From assembly GCF_014850975.1 (NCBI RefSeq), contig NZ_JACXST010000001.1, positions 1,426,001 through 1,490,000 on the forward strand: a stretch of DNA of 64,000 bases. The letters are read 5' to 3'. Below, one piece after another: positions 43,548-53,268 of this stretch. Position 1 is the first letter of the stretch; every line of letters starts with the position of its first letter. Position numbers and translations under genes: made by a program. This DNA is from Methylomonas fluvii. GTDB taxonomy: Bacteria; Pseudomonadota; Gammaproteobacteria; Methylococcales; Methylomonadaceae. A model generated the notes under the pieces. That model made no database searches, was not told the origin of the DNA, and saw only the letters and a list, made by a program, of their open reading frames with translations.

Positions 43548-43975
43548 TGATGTATGTTCTCGACACCAACGTAGTTTCCGAGCTGCGGAAAATTCGGATT
43601 GGCAAGGCGGACGCGAATGTGGCGGCATGGGCCGACAGCGTCGATGCCGCCGACTTGTTTTTGTCCGCTATCACCCTGATGGAATTGGAGCTTGGCGTTT
43701 TGTCGATCAAGCGCAAGGACGCCAGCCAAGGTGCCGTGTTGCGGGCATGGCTGGAACAGCAGGTCTTGCCGGAGTTCTCCGAGCGGACTCTGCCGGTCGA
43801 TACGGCGGTTGCACTGCGTTGCGCCAGGCTCCATGTACCCGACAAACGCGGCGAGCGAGATGCGCTGATCGCGGCGACGGCGCTTGTGCATGGCATGGCG
43901 CTGGTTACCCGCAATGTGGCCGACTTCCAGGCCACGGGCGTGACCATCCTCAATCCGTGGGAGGCAATGCTGTGA
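43547..43975 (+). CDS. PIN-domain toxin (VapC/FitB type)
   Basis: A 142-residue ribonuclease toxin. Acidic residues of the PIN site are seen in LDTNVVSE (Asp near residue 6), TLMELELG (Glu), DKRGERDALIAAT (Asp) and TRNVADF (Asp). Paired with the Phd-like antitoxin; this combination resembles FitAB. Confidence 0.9.
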   Translation: MMYVLDTNVVSELRKIRIGKADANVAAWADSVDAADLFLSAITLMELELGVLSIKRKDASQGAVLRAWLEQQVLPEFSERTLPVDTAVALRCARLHVPDKRGERDALIAATALVHGMALVTRNVADFQATGVTILNPWEAML

Positions 43976-43985
43976 CAGCCTCACC

Positions 43986-44010
43986 ATGGAACGGTGGGCA
44001 ATTTGCCCAC
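43986..44010. repeat. GGTGGGCAATTTGCCCACC hairpin
   Basis: CGGTGGGCAA/TTTGCCCACCCTACG, a short member of the same dispersed family as the hupC-hupD and 14617 elements, located just after the PIN toxin. Confidence 0.65.
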
Positions 44011-44139
44011 CCTACGACTGCAATAGAAGATTGATAGCCCCCACATCTCACGCCCATTTGACCTCCCCGTGAGGATTTCGTGACTTTTGCGGTTGCACAA
44101 TGACCGCGCCATTTGGCATTCATATTATGGAGAATCATG

Positions 44140-44967
44140 ATGCAGAAAAACCATGCTTTTGCGCTGTCGGCCCTATTGTTGGCGGCCGGCGCGGCGCCGT
44201 TGAGTTCGGCTGAGGCCGCGCAAGTTACGCTGAGTTTCAGCAATTTGTCCACCGCCAACGGGCCAGCCTTGAGTCCGTTTTTCGTTGCCTTGCACGACGG
44301 TACCTTCGATGCCTTCGACATCGGCACCACGGCTTCGGCGGCTATCGAGGCGATTGCAGAAATGGGCAACGGCGCCGGTTTGTCCTCGGCATTCGCGGCC
44401 AGCAGCGCGGCGGCGGCCGGCGGTACCAGCACGACGGTGACTGCGGCGGTTAACGCATTCGGCCCCGGCATTTTCCTGCCCGGGGCTAAGGGCAGCGTCA
44501 CCCTGGACCTGGACCCGGTGAAAAACCGTTATCTGAGTTATTTCGCGATGGTGGTGCCATCCAACGACCGCTTCGTTGGTAACGACTCGCCGACCGAAAT
44601 CGAATTGTTCGACGCCCAAGGCCATTTCACCGGCGGCACCTTCGTCGAAAACGGCAGCAGCATTTGGGATGCCGGCTCCGAACTGGACGGCACTACCGGC
44701 GCTGCATTCCTGGTCGGGTCTAACGCGGCGGATAGCCCGGCACAAAACGGTATCATCCGGGCCAACCATGACTTCGCGGTCTACGCCGGATTAGGAACGC
44801 CGGCCGGTTACAACTTTACCGATCTGCCCGGCGCTAATACACCGCTGCTGCAAATCAGCGCGGTGTCGCAGGTGCCGGTACCGGCGGCGGCCTGGTTGTT
44901 CGGCAGCGTGTTGCCTTTGTTCGGTTGGTTGCGGCGGCGCGCGCCGGTATCGGCTTTGCCGGCTTGA
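44140..44967 (+). CDS. Spondin-like VPVPA-CTERM secreted protein
   Basis: A 275-residue exported protein. After the signal peptide (ending AEA) the phrases LSNLSTANGPALSPFFVALHDG, DLDPVKNRYLSYFAMVVPSNDRF and IELFDAQGHF match the spondin_N-like secreted family. Tail: VPVPAAAWLFGSVLPLFGWL plus RRR. ATG at 44140 is six bases after GGAGA; ATG at 44137 is the alternative. Confidence 0.82.
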   Translation: MQKNHAFALSALLLAAGAAPLSSAEAAQVTLSFSNLSTANGPALSPFFVALHDGTFDAFDIGTTASAAIEAIAEMGNGAGLSSAFAASSAAAAGGTSTTVTAAVNAFGPGIFLPGAKGSVTLDLDPVKNRYLSYFAMVVPSNDRFVGNDSPTEIELFDAQGHFTGGTFVENGSSIWDAGSELDGTTGAAFLVGSNAADSPAQNGIIRANHDFAVYAGLGTPAGYNFTDLPGANTPLLQISAVSQVPVPAAAWLFGSVLPLFGWLRRRAPVSALPA

Positions 44968-44987
44968 GGCGGGCGCTTCAACTGAGT

Positions 44988-45013
44988 GGAGTGCAAATCT
45001 AGATTTGTACTCC
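44988..45013. terminator. Palindrome between convergent genes
   Basis: GGAGTGCAAATCT and AGATTTGTACTCC pair with a single mismatch between the convergent 44967 and 45028 stops. Possibly a shared transcription end; the T-run is weak. Confidence 0.45.
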
Positions 45014-45027
45014 AGCTTCGCACCGCA

Positions 45028-45675
45028 TCAAAACCCGTCGCCGTAACCCTGATTTTGCAAGCTGGCTGGCGGCTTGCCGGTGGGGAAGCGGGCTTTTAAT
45101 TCCACCGTCACCGCCAGTTCACCGGCCGGTACGCTGACGGTTTGTTCGGGTGCTTGTTCGGCCGCATCCGGATGCCAAAAGCTCAAGCGGTAGCGGCCGT
45201 CCGGCAAATCCAGCGTCCAGCGGCCCTCCGCGTCGGAAACCGCCAGGTAATCCGCGTCGCTGACGTAGACATAACCCAGCATCCAGTCGTGGATGTTGCA
45301 ACCCAGCGCCACGATGCCCGGTTGATCGAAGTGTACCGGCTCGCGCGGCACGCCGCTGTAGAGTTTGATCTCGAAACGCTTGGCCGGGGAAAACGAATAG
45401 ACGTGATGCTTGATCGCGTCGCTGTTCGGAAAATACACCGGCGTGCCGCTGCGCACCGCCAATACGTGCGGGACGAATTCTCGGCTTTTCTGGTCCAAGG
45501 CCATCGCCGCAGGCGCCGGCGGCGCTTTGACCCGGCCGGCGGCATCCAAGGCTTGGGCGGCGACCACCAGATCGGCCAACGGCCGGCCGCCGGCTACGGC
45601 TTTACCCGCCAATTCCCCTGCCGGCGCGACCACGGCCCAGGCCGTTAAAAAAACAGCCGGTAAGCGACTTGCCAC
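45028..45675 (-). CDS. Exported cupredoxin-like protein ('methylamine utilization protein' type)
   Basis: A 215-residue periplasmic protein with an N-terminal signal (MASRLPAVFLTAWAVVAPA). Residues ~60-145 are plastocyanin-like with type-1 copper ligands in KHHVYSF and GCNIHDWM (His, Cys, His, Met). The rest is a carboxypeptidase-regulatory-like beta domain (DAEGRWTLDLPDGRYRLSFWHPD). The GTG at 45675 is preferred: AGGAGG precedes it. It overlaps the outer-membrane protein gene by 31 bases. Confidence 0.8.
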   Translation of the reverse strand: MASRLPAVFLTAWAVVAPAGELAGKAVAGGRPLADLVVAAQALDAAGRVKAPPAPAAMALDQKSREFVPHVLAVRSGTPVYFPNSDAIKHHVYSFSPAKRFEIKLYSGVPREPVHFDQPGIVALGCNIHDWMLGYVYVSDADYLAVSDAEGRWTLDLPDGRYRLSFWHPDAAEQAPEQTVSVPAGELAVTVELKARFPTGKPPASLQNQGYGDGF

Positions 45676-46961
45676 AGTGTGTCCTCCTGATAAGCGGCTT
45701 CGCCGCGTTCCTGCCGCGCCGGGCGGGCGCTGAAAATGCGGCTGAATTCGACATTCAATTGATGGTGCTGAGCAAAGGTCAAGTTGTAATTGACGGTCCA
45801 AGCCTGACCGTGTTCGCCATTACTGTCTTGCGGCAGGTAATCGCGTTCGTCGCTGCCGAAGCGTTCGTAGCGCACGCTGAAACGGCCGTCGCCCAGCGGC
45901 CGGCTCACCAACCAGCTTGCCGACCAAAAGCCGACATCGACCGCCCGCAAGTCGCCGAGCAATTCGCCCATGCTGGTGCGGCCAGTCAGCGCTTGCGAAA
46001 TCACCGTGGCTTCCCACGGCAATTCGGCCTTGGCGCCCAGGCTCCAAAAGCGGGTGTGCCAGCCGTATTGGCCGGCGGACAGCGCGGCCGGATCGGCATT
46101 GTTGTCGTAATACAGAGCCCGCAAGCTGTAGCGCTGCGGCCGCTCGGCGGCGATGCCGGCGTAAAAGCCAGGCCGGCCGTCCACTTCGACGAAGGTCTGG
46201 CTGGCGTTGGCCTGCTTGGGAAACAAGGCCGGTATGCCAATGCCGTCCGGCAGGCGCAGGCGGCCGGTCAATGTGGATTCGAAGTCGTGCAAACTCCAGC
46301 CGCGCCAGGCCAACGTCAGGCCGGCGGTGTCGTTGTTGGCCAGACCGGCGCCGAACACGCCGAATTTATCGCCGGCTTGAGTTTTGTAATCCACACGCAA
46401 CTCGCCGCCGAAGGCGCGCAATTCCTCGCCGACCCAGGCGTTGATGGTCGACGGACTCAGCGTGTACGGGCTGCTCCAGGCGGTGCCGGTGTTTTCCAGG
46501 GAAATTGGCGGAAAGAACATGCCCAAGCGTCCGGCCAAACGCCAACCAGCGGCGCCGACCGGCCGGTAAGCCAGATAGGCTTCGGTCAAGTCCAGCGGTG
46601 TCGATTGACGGTCGGCGTATTTGACGGTGGCGTTGGCCATCCAATCCCAGTCCAGCCGCACCTGCAAGGTGGCGGCGGCTTCGTTAACCCGCCAGCGGTC
46701 GCGTTCGCCGCCGGCGCGCAGTTTGCCCAGACCGTACTCCAGTTCGCTAGGCGCGGCGTCGCTGTGTTGATAGCGCAGGTCCAGCAGACCGTGCCAAGTG
46801 ACTTCCGGAAATTGGCCGTCGTCAGCTTGGCAGATCTGCATCATCAAACCAAAAAGCGTCAACAGCACAAGCGACTGCATTAGGCGGGGTAGCTTCCAGC
46901 TTTGCTGCTGCGGCGTGAATGAGCTTGGCAGGACCGGGTACCGAGAGTGCGATAAACGCAT
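45645..46961 (-). CDS. Outer-membrane beta-barrel protein
   Basis: A 438-residue barrel protein. A hydrophobic signal (LVLLTLFGLMMQICQA) starts near residue 28. Many alternating amphipathic strands rich in Trp/Tyr follow, and the C terminus VAYRLFF with a final Phe is the BAM recognition signal. The start two bases after the kinase stop is taken; ATG at 46880, next to the signal, is an alternative. It resembles uncharacterised porin-like proteins that accompany the cupredoxin family. Confidence 0.8.
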   Translation of the reverse strand: MRLSHSRYPVLPSSFTPQQQSWKLPRLMQSLVLLTLFGLMMQICQADDGQFPEVTWHGLLDLRYQHSDAAPSELEYGLGKLRAGGERDRWRVNEAAATLQVRLDWDWMANATVKYADRQSTPLDLTEAYLAYRPVGAAGWRLAGRLGMFFPPISLENTGTAWSSPYTLSPSTINAWVGEELRAFGGELRVDYKTQAGDKFGVFGAGLANNDTAGLTLAWRGWSLHDFESTLTGRLRLPDGIGIPALFPKQANASQTFVEVDGRPGFYAGIAAERPQRYSLRALYYDNNADPAALSAGQYGWHTRFWSLGAKAELPWEATVISQALTGRTSMGELLGDLRAVDVGFWSASWLVSRPLGDGRFSVRYERFGSDERDYLPQDSNGEHGQAWTVNYNLTFAQHHQLNVEFSRIFSARPARQERGEAAYQEDTLWQVAYRLFF

Positions 46962-46963
46962 GC

Positions 46964-48721
46964 TTACGATTGGCCTGTCGCGGTGCGCGCGGAATCAGCC
47001 AGCGGCAAATCGAAGCGAAATTCGCTGCCGACGCCCAGGGCGCTCTCCACTTGCAAGCGGCCGCCGTGCAACTGCGCAATCTTGCCGACCACGATCAAGC
47101 CGAAACCGCCGCCGTCGGCGCGGGCGCGCCGGGCCAGCGGCGAGTCCCAATCGCACAAGGTCGGCAGATATTCCGGGGCGATGCCGATGCCGGTATCGCG
47201 GACCGCCACCGTTATCCGGCCGCGCGCCGGCCAGGCGTCCAGCCGCACGCGGCCGCCTGGCGGCGTGTGGCGTAAGGCGTTGTCGATCAGGTTGGTGAGC
47301 AGGCGCTCGATCAGACCGATGTCGGCGCTGACGAGAGGCAATTCCGGGCGCAGTTCGGCTTGCAAGCTGACGCCGCGCTGCTCGGCTTGCAGCCGGTATT
47401 TTTGGGCGACGTCCTGCAGCAATTCGGCCAGATTGAACGGCTCGGGACTAAGGCTGGCACCGTCGCATTCCAGCTTGGCCAGTTCGAACAATTCCTGCGC
47501 CAGTCGGCTGACTTTTTCGGTCTGGCGCAGCGCGGTGTCCAGAAAATGCTGCTGTTCGGTGGCCGGCAAGGTCTCGGCCTTGCGCTGCATGGTTTCCAGA
47601 AAGGCGCGTAACGCAGCCAACGGTGTGCGTAAATCGTGCGACATCGAAGCCACCAACTCGCGGCGCTCCTGGTCTTTCTGGCGCAGTTCGCCCAGTTGGC
47701 CGGCCAGTTGCGCGGCGCGGACGAAGGTATCGGCCAGCCGACCCAGCTCATCGCTGCGGCCGGCCAGCGGCGAGGCGGTGAAATCGCCGTTGACCGCCCG
47801 CTCGCCGGCACCGGCTAAGGCCCGCAGCGGCCGCGACAGATTGCGGGCAATCACGACGCTGCCGGTCAACGTCGCCAACAAACCGAGCAGCAATACTCCG
47901 GCCGCCAGCAACAGCATGTGGCGGTAGCCGGCGAAGGCGTCGGTGAACTTGATTTGCAGCAATGCGGCGACGCCTTGATCGTCGCCGGCCGCCGGCAATG
48001 CCAGGATGCGGCCGAGGTAGCGGCCTTGGGGGGTATCGACCGTGGCCGCCAGCGCTCGGTTGGCCGAGCTGTGTAACAAGGCCAGGGCAGCGTCCGGTGC
48101 TGACGCGGCCAACAGGTGGCCGCCGTCGGCACTGAGTTCGGCCAAACCGATGTGCAGCGGCAAAAGCGAGTTTTGCCGAAACCGGGCGATACGCTGGTCG
48201 TCGACACTTTGCGCCACCGCCACCCAACCCACCGGCAGCGGTGCCAACACCGGCACCAGCGCCCATTCCTGCAAGTGGCCGTCCAACACGCCGAACCAAA
48301 CTAGCGAGCGGCTGGCGTCGGTATTTGCCAAGGCTTGTGCATACGGAAACGGCCGGCCCTGCCATAGTCCGGCGCTATCGGCGAGCACTTGAAATTGCGG
48401 GTCGATAAATAAGCCGCGTTGGCCGTGGATGCGCAGCAGCAGATTTTCCAGGGCCGAAGCGATGGTGGCAGGATCGCCGCCGGTTACCGTGCTGCGAAAG
48501 CCGAAATCGGCGACCAGCAAGCCAGCCTCGCCGGCCACCCGCTCGGCGCGTTCGACCAGCAGTTGCCGAAAGGCTTGCTCGGCGTAGCGCAAGTCCTGGT
48601 CGAGTTGGCGCAGCAGATTGTCGCGCACCGCCACATAGATGCACACCACCGTCAGCGCCTGAACGGCGACGAACAGCGCGGCGAACAGCAGGGCGATGCG
48701 GCTTTGGAAGCTCAGCGTCAT
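46964..48721 (-). CDS. Sensor histidine kinase
   Basis: A 585-residue membrane kinase. Two membrane helices (about residues 8-30 and 285-307) flank a ~250-residue periplasmic sensor. HAMP follows, then the H-box SMSHDLRTPLAALRAF, N-box TNLIDNALRHTPPGG, and G-boxes DTGIGIAPEYL and GGGFGLIVVGKIA. The start overlaps the response regulator stop (ATGA). Confidence 0.93.
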   Translation of the reverse strand: MTLSFQSRIALLFAALFVAVQALTVVCIYVAVRDNLLRQLDQDLRYAEQAFRQLLVERAERVAGEAGLLVADFGFRSTVTGGDPATIASALENLLLRIHGQRGLFIDPQFQVLADSAGLWQGRPFPYAQALANTDASRSLVWFGVLDGHLQEWALVPVLAPLPVGWVAVAQSVDDQRIARFRQNSLLPLHIGLAELSADGGHLLAASAPDAALALLHSSANRALAATVDTPQGRYLGRILALPAAGDDQGVAALLQIKFTDAFAGYRHMLLLAAGVLLLGLLATLTGSVVIARNLSRPLRALAGAGERAVNGDFTASPLAGRSDELGRLADTFVRAAQLAGQLGELRQKDQERRELVASMSHDLRTPLAALRAFLETMQRKAETLPATEQQHFLDTALRQTEKVSRLAQELFELAKLECDGASLSPEPFNLAELLQDVAQKYRLQAEQRGVSLQAELRPELPLVSADIGLIERLLTNLIDNALRHTPPGGRVRLDAWPARGRITVAVRDTGIGIAPEYLPTLCDWDSPLARRARADGGGFGLIVVGKIAQLHGGRLQVESALGVGSEFRFDLPLADSARTATGQS

Positions 48722-49440
48722 GCGTCGGCGGCGTCCGCTTCGGCGAACTTGTAACCAACGCCCCACACCGTCAATATCCGCGCCGGGTTGGCCGGATCGG
48801 CTTCGATTTTGGCGCGCAAGCGGTTGATGTGGGAATTGACGGTATGTTCGTAGCCGTCATGGTTGTAGCCCCAGACTTGGTTAAGCAGCTCCAGCCGGGT
48901 AAACATGCGGCCCGGATGGCGGGCGAAGAAATGCAGCAAGTCGAATTCACGTGCGGTCAAGGCCACCGGCTGGCCGTCCAGCGCTACCGAACGACTTTGG
49001 GCGTCGATGCGTAAACCGTGGGCGACCAGAACGGCATCGGCTTGAACAGCAACGGGTTCGCTTAACGCCGCCACCCGCCGCAACAGCGCGCGTACTCTAG
49101 CGACTACCTCGGCCAGGGCGAACGGCTTGATGATGTAATCGTCGGCGCCCATTTCCAAACCCACCACCCGTTGCACGTCGCTGGATTTGGAACTGACGAT
49201 GATGATGGGCGTATAAACCGGCCCGGCCCGCACCCGCCGGCAAATTTCCAGGCCGTCCACGCCGGGCAGCATCACGTCCAGCAACAGCAAGTCGTAACGA
49301 TTGCCGGCGATTGCCGCCAGTGCGGCATGACCGTCGGCGACGCTGTCCACCCGATAACCTTCCTCGAGCAGATTGTCCGCCAATAGCTTGGCGATGTCGG
49401 GGTCGTCTTCGACCAGGAGCAGGTGTTTAGTGGACGACAT
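48718..49440 (-). CDS. OmpR-family response regulator
   Basis: A 240-residue regulator. The receiver has the acidic pair in VEDDPD, phospho-Asp in LLLLDVMLPG (about residue 53) and Lys in IIKPFA. The C-terminal winged helix is intact (TAREFDLLHFFARHPGRMFTR ... TVNSHINRLRAKIE). It heads the minus-strand operon regulator-kinase-barrel-cupredoxin. Confidence 0.94.
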   Translation of the reverse strand: MSSTKHLLLVEDDPDIAKLLADNLLEEGYRVDSVADGHAALAAIAGNRYDLLLLDVMLPGVDGLEICRRVRAGPVYTPIIIVSSKSSDVQRVVGLEMGADDYIIKPFALAEVVARVRALLRRVAALSEPVAVQADAVLVAHGLRIDAQSRSVALDGQPVALTAREFDLLHFFARHPGRMFTRLELLNQVWGYNHDGYEHTVNSHINRLRAKIEADPANPARILTVWGVGYKFAEADAADA

Positions 49441-49661
49441 TGGCGGCGGGTTTTTTAAAAAAACCGATTATCGGTCAAGCCGCTGCGTAAATCTAATCAC
49501 GAAATTATCACGGTGCCGGTATTTGGTGACAAATTCGCCCAACTTGCGGGCCGCGCGTGATAAAGATTTGACTCGGGCTGGAGGATTTGGCGATGAGCGT
49601 CCATGCACAATCTATCCGACCCCAAATTGATGGGTCATTTTCCTAACTGATAGAGGTTTAT

Positions 49662-50750
49662 ATGAACAAGGCATTAAAAAAATTAGCGCTGGCTGTGACA
49701 TTACTGTCGCCGTTGGTCGCCGAAGCCCGGCCGGAACTTTACCAGGAAACCGCATATACGCTGTCCAATACTGCAGCAAACGCGGTATTGGCTTTTCGGT
49801 TGCACGCAGACGGGAATATGCAGCCGGCCGGTAGTTACCCGACTGGCGGTGCTGGAAGCGGCGCCGGGCTGGGCAATCAGGGCGCACTGGCGCTGAGTGA
49901 AAACCGGCACTACCTGTTTGCGATCAATGCTGGTAGTAATGATGTATCGGTATTTAGAGTACGTGATAACGGATTGGAGTTGGTGCACCGCGCCGCCGAA
50001 CCGGGTTTGACGCCGGTCAGTTTAACCGTTGCTCACGATAGGGTTTACGTGGTTAACGCCGGCGACGATTCGATATTTGGCTACCGCTTCAACGCGCGTA
50101 GCGGCCGACTTTATCCGCTGGAGCAGTCCTATCGTAAATTGGGGGACGATGCCAGCGGCCCGGCGCAGATCAGTTTCGACCGCGACGGTGATGCGCTGGT
50201 GGTGACCGAGAAAGCCGGTAACAAAATTGTCAGCTTTACCCTGGATAATAGCGGTTTGCCGGATGAAAAACACAGCTTGGCCTCTGCCGGCAATACGCCG
50301 TTCGGGTTTGCCTTTGGCAAGCGCAACCGGTTCTTTGTTTCCGAAGCGCAAGGCGGCGCGGCCAACGGGGCTACGGTGTCTGCATACCGCTTGCACGAAG
50401 ACGGTAGCGTGCAATTGCTGGACGGTGCGGTGGCGGTGGAACAAACGGCGGCCTGCTGGCTGACGACCACGCCGAACGGCAAATTCGCCTTCACTGCGAA
50501 TACCCCGGCGAGTTCGATCTCCGCGTTTGCGATCGGTCGTAACGGCCAACTGGAGTTATTGCAGGCCCGCGCCGCCGACGAAAGCCGTCCCAACGATTTG
50601 GCGGTGTCCGACGATGGCCAACGTCTGTATAGCTTGAGTAACGGTGACCATAGTATGGGTGTGTACCGAATCGGTGCGGAAGGCGATTTGCAGGCTGTCA
50701 GCCGTCTGACCACCTTGCCGGCCGGCGTAACCGGACTGGTGCTGCGCTAA
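49662..50750 (+). CDS. Exported lactonase-like seven-bladed beta-propeller
   Basis: A 362-residue periplasmic propeller of the 6-phosphogluconolactonase/Lactonase_7 type, with signal peptide (ending AEA). Repeating blades are visible (NQGALALSENRHYLFAINAGSNDVSVF; NPTGFAFGK-like PFGFAFGKRN; PNDLAVSDDGQRLYSLSNGDH). The substrate is unknown. Divergent from the two-component operon; the 49441-49661 gap shows no gene. Confidence 0.83.
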   Translation: MNKALKKLALAVTLLSPLVAEARPELYQETAYTLSNTAANAVLAFRLHADGNMQPAGSYPTGGAGSGAGLGNQGALALSENRHYLFAINAGSNDVSVFRVRDNGLELVHRAAEPGLTPVSLTVAHDRVYVVNAGDDSIFGYRFNARSGRLYPLEQSYRKLGDDASGPAQISFDRDGDALVVTEKAGNKIVSFTLDNSGLPDEKHSLASAGNTPFGFAFGKRNRFFVSEAQGGAANGATVSAYRLHEDGSVQLLDGAVAVEQTAACWLTTTPNGKFAFTANTPASSISAFAIGRNGQLELLQARAADESRPNDLAVSDDGQRLYSLSNGDHSMGVYRIGAEGDLQAVSRLTTLPAGVTGLVLR

Positions 50751-50820
50751 ACTGAGTCCGGCTGCTTGTTGGGTGCCAAGCAGCTGGCTTTCTTATTTTT
50801 CTAGTGATTATGGAGTTGCG

Positions 50821-51588
50821 ATGCCAATCAACCGCCGTGAATTTCTGACCGTGACCGGCTGCGTTGCCGCCGAGATGTTATTGCCTGGAGCGGCTAGCGC
50901 CGGCGTATCAGGCCCCGTCAAAGCGGTTGGCTTTGATGGATTTACCGTATTCGACCCGCGGCCGATCACCGCGCTGGCGGAGGCCTTGTTCCCCGGGCAA
51001 GGGCAGGCGCTGGCGCAAACCTGGCGCACCCGCCAATTCGAATACACTTGGCTGCGTACTTTAATGGGCAATTACGCGGATTTTTGGCAAGTGACCAGCG
51101 AGGCGCTGGAGTTTGCCGCGCGCCAACAGCAGGTGGAGATGAGTGGCGAAAAACGCGACCGCTTGCTGCAAAGCTTTTTGATGCTGGAGGCCTGGCCCGA
51201 CGCCAAGGGGGCTTTGCTGGAGATGAAGGCCGTCGGGCTACGCCTGGTGTTTTTATCGAATTTCACGGCAGCGATGCTGGATGCTTGCGTCAAACATGCC
51301 GGTTTGGATGGTATGTTCGAGGAGCACCTGAGCACCGACCGGGTGCGCGCCTTCAAACCGGACCCGCGCGCCTATCAGATGGGCGTGACCGCGTTCGGCT
51401 TGCCGCGTGAACAGATCGCTTTTGCCGCCTTTGGCGGTTGGGACGCGGCTGGAGCCAAGGCCTTTGGTTATCCGACGTTCTGGGTCAACCGGCTGCAGGC
51501 GCCTTTGGAAAACCTGGGCATGGCCGCCGACGCCGGCGGCACAAGCTTACAGGCGCTAGCGGCCTTTGTATTGCCGGTCTCGGTTTGA
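50821..51588 (+). CDS. Tat-exported haloacid dehalogenase-type hydrolase
   Basis: A 255-residue HAD protein similar to L-2-haloacid dehalogenases. A Tat-like signal (NRREFLTVTG) spans residues 4-13; cleavage after ASA. Nucleophile Asp in VGFDGFTVFDP; further motifs LVFLSNF and RAFKPDPRAYQ. A periplasmic HAD of this type is unusual. It is 70 bp after the lactonase, so they may act together. Confidence 0.83.
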   Translation: MPINRREFLTVTGCVAAEMLLPGAASAGVSGPVKAVGFDGFTVFDPRPITALAEALFPGQGQALAQTWRTRQFEYTWLRTLMGNYADFWQVTSEALEFAARQQQVEMSGEKRDRLLQSFLMLEAWPDAKGALLEMKAVGLRLVFLSNFTAAMLDACVKHAGLDGMFEEHLSTDRVRAFKPDPRAYQMGVTAFGLPREQIAFAAFGGWDAAGAKAFGYPTFWVNRLQAPLENLGMAADAGGTSLQALAAFVLPVSV

Positions 51589-51589
51589 G

Positions 51590-53215
51590 CTAGCGCATCA
51601 CTTCCCGCTGTTTCAACGCGTCGTAGATGTCATCGACCGACTGGTTGCCAGCGTCGAAGCTTACATCGGCTTGATCGGCGGTTAGGCCAACGCACAGCGC
51701 AATCAGACCGGCTTGCTTGATGGCGTTAGCCAGGGCCGGATCGGTTTGTTCCAACACGGTGGCGACGTGGCCGGTGTCGAACAGCCGGCGTTCCAGGCGG
51801 TAAGCCATGGTGTTAGCGTCGGCGCCGGATAGCGCGACGATGGTTGCGGTTTGGCCGAAGCGGCTGGCGCGTTCTTCCGCGCTGACCGGTGCCCATTCGT
51901 CTTTGCTGGCATCGCCAACGATCATACCGGCACCGACGGTGACGTTGCTTAATCGGTCGATGACAATGAACGAACCGCTGGTTTTATTGCGCTTGTACGG
52001 ATCGAATACCACCGGCGCATTGACAGCCACTGTGCATAGGCCGATTTCGTTTAATTTCAACTCGTCGGCATCGTGGTGTTCCAGGGTGTTGACGTCAATG
52101 CGGTGGTGTATCGTCGCCACCGAGCCGGACACGCTACGCGTCGCCAGTTTGATCACGTATTGGCGGCCGGGCAGCATGGCTTGTTCGGTCATCCAGACGA
52201 TGGTGGCTTTAAATTTATCGGCCACGCTGGGCGCCGCCTGCTGTTGGCCCAAAATGACATCGCCACGGCTGATGTCGATTTCGTCTTCCAAGGTCAAGGT
52301 CACCGCCATCGCCGCGAAAGCCTCGTCCAGCTCGCCGTCGAAGGTGACGATGGATTTGATTTTGCTGGTTTTGCCGGACGGCAGGGCGGTGATCGCATCG
52401 CCTTTGTGAAACACGCCGGAGGCGACGGTGCCGCAGAAACCGCGAAAATCCAGGTTGGGACGGTTGACGTATTGCACCGGAAAGCGGGCGTCCGCGAAAT
52501 TGTGGTCGCTGGCGATTTCGATGCTGTTCAGCAACTCCATCATCGGCATGCCGGTAAACCAGGGCATATTGGCGCTGGGGTTGACCACGTTATCGCCGTC
52601 CAAAGCCGACATCGGGATGAAATGCACATCCTGCAAATCCAGGGTTTTTACGAAGGCCAGATAATCGTCCTGAATCTTGCGGTAAGTGTCTTCGCTATAG
52701 CCCACCAAATCCATTTTGTTGATGGCGACGATGATGTGTTTCAAGCCTAGCAACGACGCGATGAAGCTGTGGCGTTTGGTTTGGGTTTGCACGCCATAAC
52801 GGGCGTCGATCAAAATCACCGCCAAATCGCAAGTCGAGGCGCCGGTGGCCATGTTGCGGGTGTATTGCTCGTGGCCTGGGGTGTCGGCGATGATGAATTT
52901 GCGGGTTGAGGTGGAGAAATAGCGGTAGGCGACGTCGATGGTGATGCCTTGTTCGCGCTCGGCCTGCAAGCCGTCAACCAGCAAGGCCAAATCGATCTTG
53001 CCGGCGCCGGTGGTGCCGGACTTGACGCTGTCGGCCTGCACGGCGGCCAACTGATCTTCGTAAATCATTTTCGAGTCGTGCAGCAAGCGGCCGATCAGGG
53101 TGCTTTTGCCGTCGTCGACGTTGCCGCAGGTTAAAAAGCGCAATAGCTCTTTGCGTTCGTGTTGCGCCAGATAGGCGTTGATGTCGGTACTGATTAGGTC
53201 GGATTGGTGGGACAT
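51590..53215 (-). CDS. cysN: Sulfate adenylyltransferase subunit 1 (CysN)
   Basis: A 541-residue GTPase subunit of ATP sulfurylase that drives APS formation in sulfate assimilation. GTPase motifs [20 protein letters not shown] and NKMDL are intact. No CysC domain is fused. ATG at 53215. Its partner cysD lies 1.1 kb upstream, separated by four unrelated genes/fragments. Confidence 0.96.
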   Translation of the reverse strand: MSHQSDLISTDINAYLAQHERKELLRFLTCGNVDDGKSTLIGRLLHDSKMIYEDQLAAVQADSVKSGTTGAGKIDLALLVDGLQAEREQGITIDVAYRYFSTSTRKFIIADTPGHEQYTRNMATGASTCDLAVILIDARYGVQTQTKRHSFIASLLGLKHIIVAINKMDLVGYSEDTYRKIQDDYLAFVKTLDLQDVHFIPMSALDGDNVVNPSANMPWFTGMPMMELLNSIEIASDHNFADARFPVQYVNRPNLDFRGFCGTVASGVFHKGDAITALPSGKTSKIKSIVTFDGELDEAFAAMAVTLTLEDEIDISRGDVILGQQQAAPSVADKFKATIVWMTEQAMLPGRQYVIKLATRSVSGSVATIHHRIDVNTLEHHDADELKLNEIGLCTVAVNAPVVFDPYKRNKTSGSFIVIDRLSNVTVGAGMIVGDASKDEWAPVSAEERASRFGQTATIVALSGADANTMAYRLERRLFDTGHVATVLEQTDPALANAIKQAGLIALCVGLTADQADVSFDAGNQSVDDIYDALKQREVMR

Positions 53216-53268
53216 GGGGTTCCTAAATGCCTTATTTGTAATAAAAAGGTGCCGCGCTTTTAAAGCGC

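Noticed and set aside
45028-46961. Methylamine dehydrogenase (mau) cluster
   Set aside because: The cupredoxin family often carries a methylamine label, but no mauA/mauB/mauG-like gene is present.
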